From Cystobacter ferrugineus (GTDB lineage: Bacteria > Myxococcota > Myxococcia > Myxococcales > Myxococcaceae), in assembly GCF_001887355.1 (NCBI RefSeq), contig NZ_MPIN01000006.1, positions 1 through 64,000 of the forward strand: a DNA stretch of 64,000 bases, read 5' to 3'. Position 1 is the first letter of the stretch, and each line of letters starts with the position of its first letter. The translations under genes were made by a program, and so were the position numbers. The notes beneath the pieces are model-generated. The model had not been told where the DNA came from, did no database searches, and saw nothing but the letters and a program-made list of their open reading frames with translations. This document shows, piece by piece, positions 39,184-47,561 of this stretch.

Positions 39184-40077
39184 ATGGATCATCACTACGC
39201 GGACATCAACGGCATCCGCATGCATTACGTCACGCATGGTGCGGGGGAGCCCATCCTCTTCATCCATGGCTTTCCCGAGTACTGGGGAGTCTGGAAGAAA
39301 CAGATGAATGATCTGGGCAAGGACTACTTCGTCATCGCCCCGGACATGCGCGGCTACAACCTCACCTCCAAGCCCAAGGAGGTCGAGGCCTACCACATCC
39401 GGCATCTCGTCGAGGATCTGCGCTGTCTGCTGGAGCACCTGGGCATCAAGAAGACGAACATCGTCTCCCAGGACTGGGGCGCGCTGGTGGGCTGGAGCTT
39501 CGTGCTGCGCCAGCCCGAGTACGTGCGCCGGTTCGTCACCATCAACATCACCCACCCCGCCCTGTTCGACCGGGAGCTGCGCGAGAACCCCCGCCAGCAA
39601 CTGGCGGCCCAGTACATGCTCGTCTTCCAGACGCCGAATGCCGAGGGGCAGATCATGGGCGATGACTACGCGTGGGCCCGGCAGGCCGTCCTCAACGACG
39701 CCCGGGCGCACGGCGCCATCCTGTCCGAGGATGACATGGCCGAGTGGGTCAGCGCCTGGAAGCAGCCGGGCAGCGTCACCGGCGGGCTCAACTACTACCG
39801 GGCGGCGAAGATGGGCCCGCCCGACCACCAGGGCCACGTGGGAGGCAGCAACCTCACCGAGGGGCTTCGGCCGGACCAGCTCGTGGTGAACAAGCCCGTG
39901 CTCTTCATCCACGCCGAGCAGGACACCTATCTGCTGCCGGACGGACAGCGCGGACTGCGGGAGTTCGTGCCCCAGATCTCCATCCAGCGCCTGGCGGAAG
40001 CCACCCACTGGGCCACCCTCGAGAAGCCCAAGGAAATCAGCCAGCTCGTCCGCAACTTCCTGAACACCACCACCTGA
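39184..40077 (+). CDS. Epoxide-hydrolase-like alpha/beta-hydrolase
   Basis: A 297-residue enzyme. HGFPEYWGVWKKQM is the HGxP oxyanion motif of epoxide hydrolases, and VSQDWGALVGW carries an Asp nucleophile (QDWG) instead of Ser, which fits epoxide hydrolases or haloacetate/haloalkane dehalogenases. The cap contains the segment NITHPALFDRELRENPRQQ. The acid is the Asp in FIHAEQDTYLLPDG and the base is the His in ATHWATLEKPKEI. Start ATG 39184 preceded by GGAGAG. No export signal. Physiological substrate unknown. Confidence 0.9.
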   Translation: MDHHYADINGIRMHYVTHGAGEPILFIHGFPEYWGVWKKQMNDLGKDYFVIAPDMRGYNLTSKPKEVEAYHIRHLVEDLRCLLEHLGIKKTNIVSQDWGALVGWSFVLRQPEYVRRFVTINITHPALFDRELRENPRQQLAAQYMLVFQTPNAEGQIMGDDYAWARQAVLNDARAHGAILSEDDMAEWVSAWKQPGSVTGGLNYYRAAKMGPPDHQGHVGGSNLTEGLRPDQLVVNKPVLFIHAEQDTYLLPDGQRGLREFVPQISIQRLAEATHWATLEKPKEISQLVRNFLNTTT

Positions 40078-40094
40078 GTCCCGGAGCGCGAGCA

Positions 40095-40126
40095 ACTCCC
40101 CGCCCGCGAAGAAGATCGCGGGGAGT
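40095..40126. terminator. Hairpin between convergent genes
   Basis: ACTCCCCGC (40095-40103) pairs perfectly with GCGGGGAGT (40118-40126). It lies midway between the ends of the epoxide-hydrolase-like gene and the ADP-ribosylglycohydrolase gene. It is symmetrical in position and lacks a U-tract; probably a bidirectional terminator. Confidence 0.5.
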
Positions 40127-40134
40127 CCGGGCAC

Positions 40135-41067
40135 TCAGGCCGCGTACGCGAGCAGCTTCTTGAGCAGCGGCTTCACCAGTTCCTGCCCACGCAAGGCGTT
40201 GCGCCAGCGGCTGGGGATGGCGTTGATTCCCTCGCGCAGCCCGGCGATGCCTCCCGCCACCGCCGCCGTCGTGTCGGTGTCATGCCCGAGCACGATCGCC
40301 GCCTTCACCACCCGCTCGAAGGAGTCGGCCTCCAGGCAATCGCGCGCCGAGAGCAGACAATCCACCACGTACCCCGTCCCCTTGCCCCGGTAGGGCACGT
40401 CCGGACGCACCGCGGCCTCCAGCTCCGAGCGCTGCTCCATCCCCACGGGGTACAGCGCCCGGAAGGAGGCCAACGCGTCGGCCCACGCCCGCGAGGAGCC
40501 CTCCAACGTCCGCCGCGCCCAGAGACAGTAGAGCGCGCAGCACACCTGGGAGCGCACGTGTCCGTGCGTCACCCGGGACTGGAGCATGGCGTCGCGCGCC
40601 AGCGCCTGATCATCTCCCCGGTGCCAGAGCGCCAGCGGCAACACCCGCATCAGCGCGCCATTGCCATTGTCCCGCTCGCCCGCCGGACCCGCCTTGAGCG
40701 CGGGCACGCCCTCGCGCAGATTCGACAGGGCCGTGCGCGTCTGGATGCCCACGTCGAACACCTCACCATCCACCGCCAGGTAGCCCCGCTCGAACCAGTT
40801 GACGAGCCGCCGCCCGAGGTCCTCCAGGTCCAACATCCCCCGGGACAGGAGCGAATCGAGCAGGCACAGCGCATGCGCGCCATCATCCGACCACGTCCCC
40901 GGAGGCACCTGGGCATGTGCCTGGGAGAAGCCCGCCGGAGGCGTGAACTCGATCTGCGCGGGTGGAGGAATCTGCTCCGGGGCGTGGAACTCGTAGGGCA
41001 CACCCAGCGCATCCCCGATGAGCAACCCATACAGCCCGCCCTCGAGCCGCTCGCGCCGCGTCGGCAT
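40135..41067 (-). CDS. ADP-ribosylglycohydrolase (DraG family)
   Basis: A 310-residue all-helical hydrolase that removes ADP-ribose from proteins or small molecules. Metal-binding motifs are present: GTWSDDGAHALCLLDSLL near residue 60 and GHDTDTTAAVAGGIAGL near residue 260. GLLIGDALGVPYEFHAP and DNGNGALMRVLPLAL are also typical. No nitrogenase or DraT gene is nearby, so the DraG nitrogenase role is unlikely. ATG 41067 overlaps the folD stop by one base, so it is translationally coupled to folD. Confidence 0.9.
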   Translation of the reverse strand: MPTRRERLEGGLYGLLIGDALGVPYEFHAPEQIPPPAQIEFTPPAGFSQAHAQVPPGTWSDDGAHALCLLDSLLSRGMLDLEDLGRRLVNWFERGYLAVDGEVFDVGIQTRTALSNLREGVPALKAGPAGERDNGNGALMRVLPLALWHRGDDQALARDAMLQSRVTHGHVRSQVCCALYCLWARRTLEGSSRAWADALASFRALYPVGMEQRSELEAAVRPDVPYRGKGTGYVVDCLLSARDCLEADSFERVVKAAIVLGHDTDTTAAVAGGIAGLREGINAIPSRWRNALRGQELVKPLLKKLLAYAA

Positions 41068-41912
41068 CAAGCCCCTCCCTTGGCCGCGTCCAGGGTGTTG
41101 CGCATCAACATGGCGATCGTCATCGGCCCCACGCCGCCGGGCACCGGGGTGATGAACGAGGCGCGCTCCAGGGCGGCCGCGAACTCCACGTCCCCCTTGA
41201 GCTTCCCATCCGGCATCCGGTTCATCCCCACGTCGATGACCACCGCGCCGGGCTTGATCCACTCGCCCTTGATGAGCTCGGGCACGCCCACCGCCGCCAC
41301 GACGATGTCCGCCCGTGACACCTCCTCGGCCAGGTTGCTCTTGCGGTGGCAGATGACCACCGTCGCGTCCGCCTGCAACAGCATCAACGCCATGGGCTTG
41401 CCCACGATGTTGCTGCGCCCCACCACCACGGCCCGCTTGCCCGCGGGGTCGCACCCCACCTCGCGCAAGAGCCGCATGACCCCAAAGGGCGTGCACGCCC
41501 TCGGCCCCGGCTTGCCGAGCGACAGCTTGCCCGCGTTCATCGGATGGAAGCCGTCCACGTCCTTCTCCGGACGCACCGCCGAGATGATCCGCTCCGCGTC
41601 GATGTGCTTGGGCAGGGGGAGCTGCACGAGGATGCCGTGGACCGCGGGATCCTCGTTCAGCCGCTCCACCAGCGACAGCAGCTCCTCCTCGGTGATGCTC
41701 GCGTCCGGGTGCTCCTCCCACGAGTTGAAGCCCACCTCCTCGGCCGCCTTCTTCTTGCCGGTGACGTAGATCTTCGAGGCGGGATCCTCCCCCACCCGGA
41801 CCACCGTCAGCCCCGGCACCAGGCCGCGCTCGGCCTTGAGCCGCTCCACTTCCTGCTTCACCTCGGCGCGCACCCTCGCCGCCACCGCTTTTCCGTCGAT
41901 CAACTGGCCCAT
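41067..41912 (-). CDS. folD: Bifunctional methylene-THF dehydrogenase / methenyl-THF cyclohydrolase
   Basis: Interconverts methylene-THF and formyl-THF with NADP. 281 aa; the family start [17 protein letters not shown] decides for ATG 41912. The catalytic [13 protein letters not shown] (Tyr and Lys) is present, along with [13 protein letters not shown], the FolD signature [15 protein letters not shown], and the NADP loop [33 protein letters not shown] closes the protein. It completes the set of one-carbon genes between 27 and 42 kb. Confidence 0.96.
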   Translation of the reverse strand: MGQLIDGKAVAARVRAEVKQEVERLKAERGLVPGLTVVRVGEDPASKIYVTGKKKAAEEVGFNSWEEHPDASITEEELLSLVERLNEDPAVHGILVQLPLPKHIDAERIISAVRPEKDVDGFHPMNAGKLSLGKPGPRACTPFGVMRLLREVGCDPAGKRAVVVGRSNIVGKPMALMLLQADATVVICHRKSNLAEEVSRADIVVAAVGVPELIKGEWIKPGAVVIDVGMNRMPDGKLKGDVEFAAALERASFITPVPGGVGPMTIAMLMRNTLDAAKGGA

Positions 41913-41965
41913 AGCGCGGCGGACTCTATGCGAAACTTCCCGCCGGTCTAGGGAGTGACGCACGC

Positions 41966-42742
41966 GTGGCACCTGGAAAAGTTCTCGGAGCGATGCTTGG
42001 GCTCGGCGTGGGGCTGCTGATCGGCGGCCTCTGGCCCGTCGTCGTGCTCGTGCTCGCCGGAGTCCTGGTGGGCCATCAGCTCGACGGGCTGCTCCAGCCG
42101 CCTGCCCGCACGGCCGGCACCAACACTCCCCCTGCCCCCGAGCCCCAGGAACTGGCCGCTCAGCAACACTTCGCCCGCCATCTGTGCGCCCTCTTCATCG
42201 AAGTGGCCCGGGCCGATGGCGACCTGGTGCGCGACGAGGTGCGCGTGGTGCGTGAGTACTTCGCCGAACAACTGCGCTACGGCCCCGAGTCGCTCGAGCT
42301 CGTGCGCCGCTACCTCAAGGAGCACCTCGCCCGTCCGCCCACCCTGGAGGACTCCGCCGCCGCGTGCCGTGACGAGCTGACCATGTCGGCACGGCTGCTG
42401 CTGCTCGATGCGCTGTACGGGCTGGCGCTCGTCGATGGCCAGCTCCACCGCGCCGAGCAGGAGACGCTGCGCCGGATCGCCCAGGGACTCGGGTTGTCCG
42501 AGGCGCAGATACGCTCCGTCACGGCGCGCCACTTCGGCGAGGCCCAGGCACACTACACCCGGTTGGGCCTCACCCCCGAGGCCAGTGACGCGGACGTGAA
42601 GCGGGCCTTCCGCCAGCTCGCCGCCATCCACCACCCGGACCGGGTCGCCCATCTCGGCCCCGGGGCCGTCGAACAGGCCTCGCGCCGCTTCCAGGAGATT
42701 CGCGAGGCCTACGAGAAGATCCGCCAGCTCCGCGGAGGCTGA
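41966..42742 (+). CDS. DjlA-like membrane co-chaperone with TerB and J domains
   Basis: A 258-residue protein starting at GTG 41966. A glycine-rich membrane hairpin ([26 protein letters not shown]) is followed by a TerB-like helical domain ([24 protein letters not shown]) and a C-terminal J domain ([31 protein letters not shown]) with the essential HPD. The order membrane-TerB-J matches DjlA. It would stimulate the ATPase of DnaK at the membrane. Divergent from folD, with only about 53 bp between starts. Confidence 0.9.
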   Translation: MAPGKVLGAMLGLGVGLLIGGLWPVVVLVLAGVLVGHQLDGLLQPPARTAGTNTPPAPEPQELAAQQHFARHLCALFIEVARADGDLVRDEVRVVREYFAEQLRYGPESLELVRRYLKEHLARPPTLEDSAAACRDELTMSARLLLLDALYGLALVDGQLHRAEQETLRRIAQGLGLSEAQIRSVTARHFGEAQAHYTRLGLTPEASDADVKRAFRQLAAIHHPDRVAHLGPGAVEQASRRFQEIREAYEKIRQLRGG

Positions 42743-42887
42743 GTCCACGCGAGGCGGAGCCAGGTGGAGAACCCCACCCGGTGGGCGGACGAGCGGATGG
42801 CGGGGCACACCGCGAGGAAAACCGGGCGGCGGAGTGTTTGTCCGCGAGAGGGCTCTGCTCCGGCCGGTCTGGCGAGAAAAGAGTGAC

Positions 42888-42970
42888 ATGGGTCGGTTGG
42901 CGAAGCTGCTGGAGGAGCGCGGCGAGCAAGTGCTCCACGAATGGAGCGAGCGCGTGGCCAGCGCCTGGCA
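42888..42970 (+). pseudogene. Out-of-frame N-terminal fragment of the PAS histidine kinase
   Basis: ATG 42888 opens MGRLAKLLEERGEQVLHEWSERVASA, the usual N-terminal helix of a myxobacterial sensor-kinase input domain. It then runs out of frame and stops at 43031. The natural continuation (LAPGGVSRSELEDPLPSVL) is in the frame of the next feature. A -1 shift near 42965 joins the two. This may be a sequencing error, a true mutation, or programmed. Confidence 0.55.
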
Positions 42971-44875
42971 CCGGGCGGCGTGTCGCGCTCGGAGCTGGAG
43001 GACCCACTCCCCTCCGTCCTGCGCCAACTGAGGATGGCCCCATGTGGTGGGGCCTCCAAGGATGAACCCTCCGCCGGAATGGGCATGGGTGCCGCCGGGC
43101 GCGAGCACGGTGCCCAGCGCTTCCGGTTGGGCTTCACACCGGGCGAGCTGGTGCGCGAGTACGGCCTGCTGAGCGACCTGCTGCTGGAGCTGCTCGTCGA
43201 CCATGGCCTCCAGCTCCCACCGGAAGAGGTGCGGCTGCTGACGAGCCTCGTGGCCACGGCCACCGCCGAGGCGGTGGAGGAGCACGCCCGCCAGCAAGCG
43301 CGCGCGCGGCGCGAAGAGTGGGAGGATCAGGGCCCTCGCCCCCGCCAGCTCCCGGGGGAGGGAGAGCGCGCCCGCCTCAACGCCCTCTTCCTGCAGGCCC
43401 CCGTGGGCATAGGCATCATCCGGGGCCCCCAGGCCGTCATTGATCTGGCCAATCCCCAGCTCTGCCGCCTCTGCGGGCGCCGCCCCGATCAGGTGGTGGG
43501 CAAGCCCTTGCTGGAGGCGCTGCCAGAGCTGGAAGGGCAAGGATTGGACGACCTGATGCGCGAGGTGATGGCCACGGGCGTGGCCTTCGTGGCCAAGGAG
43601 CAGGCGATCCGGTTCGCGCGGGGCGCGGACGGAGCGCTGGAAACCGCGTACTTCAACTTCGTCTATGACGCCCTTCGCGATGAGCAAGGCCACGTCGAGG
43701 GCGTCATCATCGTCGCCACGGAGGTGACGCAAGCCGTGCTCGCCCGCCAGCAGGTGGAGACCCTGCTCCAGCGCACCCAGGAGTCCGAGCAGGCCCGCGC
43801 CGCGATGATGGACGCGCTCGCCGCGCAGACGCTCGTGGCCGTGTGCTACCTGCGCGGCCCCGACCACGTCTTCGAGACGGCCAATCCCGTCTACCGTCAG
43901 TTCGTGGGCCGGGACGTGGTGGGCATGAAAGCGCTGGAGGCCCTTCCCGAGCTGGCATCACAAGGGTTTCCCTCCAACCTGACGCGGGTGTTCCAGACAG
44001 GGGTGCCCTACATGGTGCGGGCAGTTCCGGTCCGGGTGGCCCAGGGGCGCGATGGGCCGCTGAACGAGCGCCTGTTCGATCTCATCTACCAGCCCGTGCG
44101 CTCGCCCAAGGGAGGCATCGACGGCGTCCTCTCCCTGGTGTTCGAGGTGACGGAGCAGGTGCGCCTGCGGCAGGAGGCCCAACGGATGGCCGAGGAGGAA
44201 CGGAGCCGCCGGGACTTCGAGCAGCACCTCATCGGCATCGTCAGCCATGACTTGCGCACCCCCTTGAACGCCATCCTCCTGGGTGTGCGGCAACTGCTGC
44301 GCCGCGAGGATCTGGACGCCTCCTTCGTCAAGTGCCTCAAACGGCTGCACTCGAGCACCGAGCGCGCCGTGCGCATGGTGCGCGATCTGCTGGACTTCAC
44401 CCAGGCGCGCCTGGGCGGAAGACTGAAGATCGAGCGCGCGCCGATGAACGTGCACGAGGTGGTACGCGCGGCGGTGGAGGAGTTGCAGGCGACCCACCCC
44501 GAGCGCGAGCTGCGACTGGAGACACGGGGAAACGGCCAGGGGAAGTGGGATGGGGATCGGCTGGCGCAACTGGTGGGCAACGCGCTCAAGTACAGCCCCG
44601 CGAACAGTGTCGTGACGGTGCGCAGCCAGGGCTGGCCCGAGGACGTCCGGCTGGAGGTGCACAACCTGGGAGAGCCCATCGCCGAGGAGGCGCTGCCCCG
44701 GCTCTTCCAGCCCCTGCAACGCGCCGTGGAGGGCACCGACAAGACGAGCCGCAACGTGGGCCTGGGCCTGTACATCGTGGATCAGATCGTGCGCGCGCAC
44801 GCGGGCCGCATCCAGGTGAGTTCGACCGCGCGCGAGGGCACCCTCTTCGCCGTGCGCCTGCCACGCGAGGGTTGA
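42941..44875 (+). CDS. PAS-domain sensor histidine kinase (N-terminus probably frameshifted)
   Basis: A soluble kinase of 644 residues as read from ATG 42941. An N-terminal helical input domain (SRSELEDPLPSVL to EEHARQQARARREEW) is followed by two PAS domains (FLQAPVGIGIIRGPQAVIDLANP; TLVAVCYLRGPDHVFETANPVY). The HisKA H-box is IVSHDLRTPLNAIL, and the ATPase domain has the N-box QLVGNALKYSPANS and NVGLGLYIVDQIVRAHAG. No membrane span and no receiver domain. The first ~20 residues read here (MERARGQR) are not typical; the expected start is at 42888 in another frame. No partner response regulator is adjacent. Confidence 0.85.
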   Translation: MERARGQRLAPGGVSRSELEDPLPSVLRQLRMAPCGGASKDEPSAGMGMGAAGREHGAQRFRLGFTPGELVREYGLLSDLLLELLVDHGLQLPPEEVRLLTSLVATATAEAVEEHARQQARARREEWEDQGPRPRQLPGEGERARLNALFLQAPVGIGIIRGPQAVIDLANPQLCRLCGRRPDQVVGKPLLEALPELEGQGLDDLMREVMATGVAFVAKEQAIRFARGADGALETAYFNFVYDALRDEQGHVEGVIIVATEVTQAVLARQQVETLLQRTQESEQARAAMMDALAAQTLVAVCYLRGPDHVFETANPVYRQFVGRDVVGMKALEALPELASQGFPSNLTRVFQTGVPYMVRAVPVRVAQGRDGPLNERLFDLIYQPVRSPKGGIDGVLSLVFEVTEQVRLRQEAQRMAEEERSRRDFEQHLIGIVSHDLRTPLNAILLGVRQLLRREDLDASFVKCLKRLHSSTERAVRMVRDLLDFTQARLGGRLKIERAPMNVHEVVRAAVEELQATHPERELRLETRGNGQGKWDGDRLAQLVGNALKYSPANSVVTVRSQGWPEDVRLEVHNLGEPIAEEALPRLFQPLQRAVEGTDKTSRNVGLGLYIVDQIVRAHAGRIQVSSTAREGTLFAVRLPREG

Positions 44876-44918
44876 ACCCCACCGGGCCGTGGTCCAGGCG
44901 TTGCAAAGAGGGCGCGCC

Positions 44919-45584
44919 ATGACCCTTCTCCCTTTGCGTGGTTCGACGTTCGTGTCGCTGCTGTTCCTCCTGCTGCTCGCGCCCCGCGAGGGTCTCGCCG
45001 CCGGAGATACACCCCTGGCCTCCCTGGCGCCCTCCACCACCGGGAGGAGCCTCACCCTGGAGGGCGAGGAGCACGCGCCCTCGACGGAGGAGGCGTCCGG
45101 CTGGGAGTTTCGACGGGGCCGGGCGCCCCTGGGACTTCGTCTGCTCACGGAAGTGGGAGCGGGCGTCGTCACAGCCGCGGCGGGAGGGCTCGTGGCGGGG
45201 CTCGGGGGATTCGGGCTGTGCCAGGGCACGGGCCTGCTGTACGCCACGGAAGGCGGCTGTTTCTACGCCATGCTCTTCGGCGCCATGGCGGGCATGGCGA
45301 TCAGCTATCCCGTGGGCGTCTGGTGGGGCGGCGAGGCCGTGGGGGGAGATGGCCGCCTGTGGGCCTCGCTCCTGGGCGGAGGCCTGGGGCTCGCGGCGGG
45401 GTACCTGGGCTCGCGAGTCCTCATCGCCCAGACCCAGCGGGGCGAATTCCTCATCGCCATTCCCCTGCTCGCCATGGTGGGGGCCTCCCTGGGCTACGAA
45501 TTGTCCACCGCGCGCCCGAGCGTCCAGCCCCTCCTGGCCCTCGACACGCGCGGGGGAATGCTCGGCCTGGCGGGCCGCTTCTGA
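44919..45584 (+). CDS. Exported glycine-rich membrane protein of unknown function
   Basis: A 221-residue protein. A signal peptide (LRGSTFVSLLFLLLLAPREGLAAG) is followed by ~45 polar residues. Then come Gly/Ala-rich hydrophobic stretches (LLTEVGAGVVTAAAGGLVAGLGGFGL, YAMLFGAMAGMAISYPVGVWWGG, LLGGGLGLAAGYLGSRVLI). This pattern occurs in small outer-membrane or envelope proteins of myxobacteria, but I recognise no named family. ATG 44919 starts the signal peptide. Confidence 0.68.
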   Translation: MTLLPLRGSTFVSLLFLLLLAPREGLAAGDTPLASLAPSTTGRSLTLEGEEHAPSTEEASGWEFRRGRAPLGLRLLTEVGAGVVTAAAGGLVAGLGGFGLCQGTGLLYATEGGCFYAMLFGAMAGMAISYPVGVWWGGEAVGGDGRLWASLLGGGLGLAAGYLGSRVLIAQTQRGEFLIAIPLLAMVGASLGYELSTARPSVQPLLALDTRGGMLGLAGRF

Positions 45585-45661
45585 CACGCGACATTCCTGT
45601 CCGCTTGGTGCGCGGCGAGCCCTGACGGGGATGTCCTGGGGTGGGGCATGATGCGCACGCC

Positions 45662-46180
45662 ATGAAGCCACTCACCGAGGAACAACGAGCCACCCTGGAG
45701 GACCTCTACCAGCGGGTCGACACGCGGGCGTCCTCCATCTCCGAGGGCCATGACTGGTGGCCCTGCCGCAAGGGGTGCGATCACTGCTGCCGCCACCTGG
45801 CGGAACCACTGACCGTCTCCGAATGGGAATGGATCTACCTCTGGGAGGCCTTCCAGGCCTTGTCCCCCGCCGTGCGGGAGGAGATCCGCACGCGGGTGGC
45901 CGAGATGGAGGGCACGCAGCGGCCCTATACCTGCCCCTTCCTGGATCGTGAGTCCGGAGGGTGCCGGGTGTACACGCACCGGCCCCTGGCCTGCCGCACG
46001 TATGGCTTCTACGTCAGCCGGGGCGTGGGCACCTGGTGCCACTTCATCCACGCGCTGCTCGAGCAGCATGGAGAGGGAGGCATCCTCTGGGGCAACCACG
46101 ACGCCGTGGAGACCACCCTGGAGCGGCTGAGTGGTCCCCCGCTCTCTCTGTTCCAATGGTTCTCCGCCCACCCCGGCTGA
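45662..46180 (+). CDS. YkgJ-type cysteine-cluster protein
   Basis: A 172-residue protein of the CxxxCxxCC family (YkgJ/UPF0153), thought to bind zinc or an Fe-S cluster. WPCRKGCDHCCRHLA gives the first cluster, and later Cys are in YTCPFLDRESGGCRVYTHRPLACRTYGFY. Function is unknown. ATG 45662 is the best start; the ribosome-binding site is poor. It ends just before the AT-richer upstream region of the fatty-acid operon. Confidence 0.82.
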   Translation: MKPLTEEQRATLEDLYQRVDTRASSISEGHDWWPCRKGCDHCCRHLAEPLTVSEWEWIYLWEAFQALSPAVREEIRTRVAEMEGTQRPYTCPFLDRESGGCRVYTHRPLACRTYGFYVSRGVGTWCHFIHALLEQHGEGGILWGNHDAVETTLERLSGPPLSLFQWFSAHPG

Positions 46181-46377
46181 GACAAGTATTGTACTGGAGT
46201 CCAATGCCACCTCTCCGTTCATGGGGCCGCACCCATCAAGGAGAAGCACCAAACCGAGACGACGAGACCAGGTCCCGCCTCCAATGCGAGCGGAAATCCG
46301 CTGGGACCATCCATGTGGAGTGGATGACATAAGCCGCTCCCATGTTCATCGACACTAGTCTGCAAAACGTGCATAGC

Positions 46378-46406
46378 TTGACATGGCGGTATTTATTTCC
46401 ATACCT
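46378..46406 (+). promoter_or_regulatory. Candidate promoter of the fatty-acyl modification operon
   Basis: A consensus TTGACA (46378-46383) is followed after 16-17 bases by CATACCT (46400-46406), a fair -10 box. The surrounding ~230 bp are clearly richer in A+T than the rest of the window. Transcription would start almost at ATG 46416, giving a leaderless or nearly leaderless message; neither candidate ACP start has a ribosome-binding site. Confidence 0.45.
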
Positions 46407-46415
46407 TTTCCAACC

Positions 46416-46673
46416 ATGATCCAGCCGGGAATCGAAGACGCCATCAAGAAGATCGTGCAGAGCACGCTCAATCTGCCCGAGAGCGAGATCGATTCGTCCA
46501 CCAACCTCCGGGATCTTCCTGGGGTCGAGTCGATCAAGATCCTCCGCATCGTCGCCAGCCTGGAGAAGAAGTTCGACGTCCGGCTCGATGATCAGGTGGT
46601 GTTCCGAGTGAGCACCATCGAGGAGCTGGCGGGCGCGGTGTCCAAGCTGGTCGAGGAGCGGCGGACGCCGTGA
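46416..46673 (+). CDS. Acyl carrier protein
   Basis: An 85-residue ACP. The four-helix pattern is clear: IEDAIKKIVQSTLNLPESEID, then the loop LRDLPGVESIKILRIVASLEKKFDVRL and VSTIEELAGAVSKLVE. The phosphopantetheine serine is Ser39 in G-V-E-S-I, so the usual D-S-L is replaced by E-S-I. It is the likely carrier for the operon's ligase, desaturase and methyltransferase. An alternative start at 46383 adds eleven residues (MAVFISIPFPT) but overlaps the candidate promoter. Its stop overlaps the GTG of the methyltransferase. Confidence 0.85.
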   Translation: MIQPGIEDAIKKIVQSTLNLPESEIDSSTNLRDLPGVESIKILRIVASLEKKFDVRLDDQVVFRVSTIEELAGAVSKLVEERRTP

Positions 46674-47542
46674 ACACCACCGGCCAAAAGACCCCACGCC
46701 CGGGGGAAGGTTGGTCTCACGGGGTCACCAACACGCACTACGATCAGGATCCACGCCTCTTCCAGCTCTTCCTGGATCCCTCGATGAAATACAGCCCGGG
46801 CTTGTTTCCAGAGGGCAACGAGGATCTCGAGACGGCGCAGCACAAGAAGATGCACTTCATCGCCCGGCAGCTCGGGCTGAAGGGCGGAGAGCGCGTCCTC
46901 GATGTGGGGTGTGGCTGGGGCAGTCTCGTCTGCTTCCTGGCCCGGGAGTATGGCTGTGAGGTGGTGGGCGTGACACCCGCTCCGCGCCAGGCCGACTACA
47001 TCCGCGCGCGCGCGGCGCGGCTCGGCGTCGCCGGGAAGGTGCGGATCGAGGTCGGCCACTTCCATGAGGTCTCGCTTCCCACGGGTGCCTTCCAGGGCAT
47101 GACCTTCGTCGGCTCCATCACCCACTTTCATGACAAGCCAGGGACGCTCGTCAGGGCCTGGTCGCTCCTCAAGCCCACCGGCAACGTCTATCTTTCCGAG
47201 ACCTGCTTCTGCAACGCGGCGAAGCGGCGGGAGTTCGAATCCCGGCCCGGGACGAAGTTCGTGCTCCAGGACACCTTCGGCTGGGCGGAGCTGCTCCCCG
47301 TCTCGGACTACGTGCGCTACTTCGAGGACGCGGGCTTCTCCCTGCGTGGGCTGGTGGATCTCACCGAGGAGTACTTCCGGACGATAGAGCTGTGGAGCGA
47401 GAACGCGCGGCGCAACCGCCAGGCGCTCGACGCCATCGAGCCGGACCTGTGCGAGCGGCTGCTCAAGTACTTCGAGATCTCGAACGCGGGTTGGGGTTAC
47501 ACCAGCAAGCAATACGCGCTGGTCGCATCGAAGCGCCGCTAG
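46670..47542 (+). CDS. Cyclopropane-fatty-acid-synthase-like SAM methyltransferase
   Basis: A 290-residue enzyme starting at GTG 46670, overlapping the ACP stop (GTGA). The N-terminal THYDQDPRLFQLFLDPSMKYS is the signature of the CFA/mycolic-acid cyclopropane synthase family, and RVLDVGCGWGSLVCFLARE (residues ~75-92) binds SAM. Compared by eye with CmaA-type enzymes, the bicarbonate-binding residues are changed: the Cys of YSC is Pro43, the Glu of the EHF motif is Thr151 (SITHF), and the later His is a Ser. It probably methylates an acyl chain double bond or hydroxyl on the ACP, but perhaps not by standard cyclopropanation. Confidence 0.87.
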   Translation: MNTTGQKTPRPGEGWSHGVTNTHYDQDPRLFQLFLDPSMKYSPGLFPEGNEDLETAQHKKMHFIARQLGLKGGERVLDVGCGWGSLVCFLAREYGCEVVGVTPAPRQADYIRARAARLGVAGKVRIEVGHFHEVSLPTGAFQGMTFVGSITHFHDKPGTLVRAWSLLKPTGNVYLSETCFCNAAKRREFESRPGTKFVLQDTFGWAELLPVSDYVRYFEDAGFSLRGLVDLTEEYFRTIELWSENARRNRQALDAIEPDLCERLLKYFEISNAGWGYTSKQYALVASKRR

Positions 47543-47561
47543 CAGCGCCCTGGGGGGGCAC

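Noticed and set aside
40135-41067. Nitrogenase-regulating DraG
   Set aside because: The family matches, but no nif or draT gene is in the window, so only the general ADP-ribosylglycohydrolase function is assigned.
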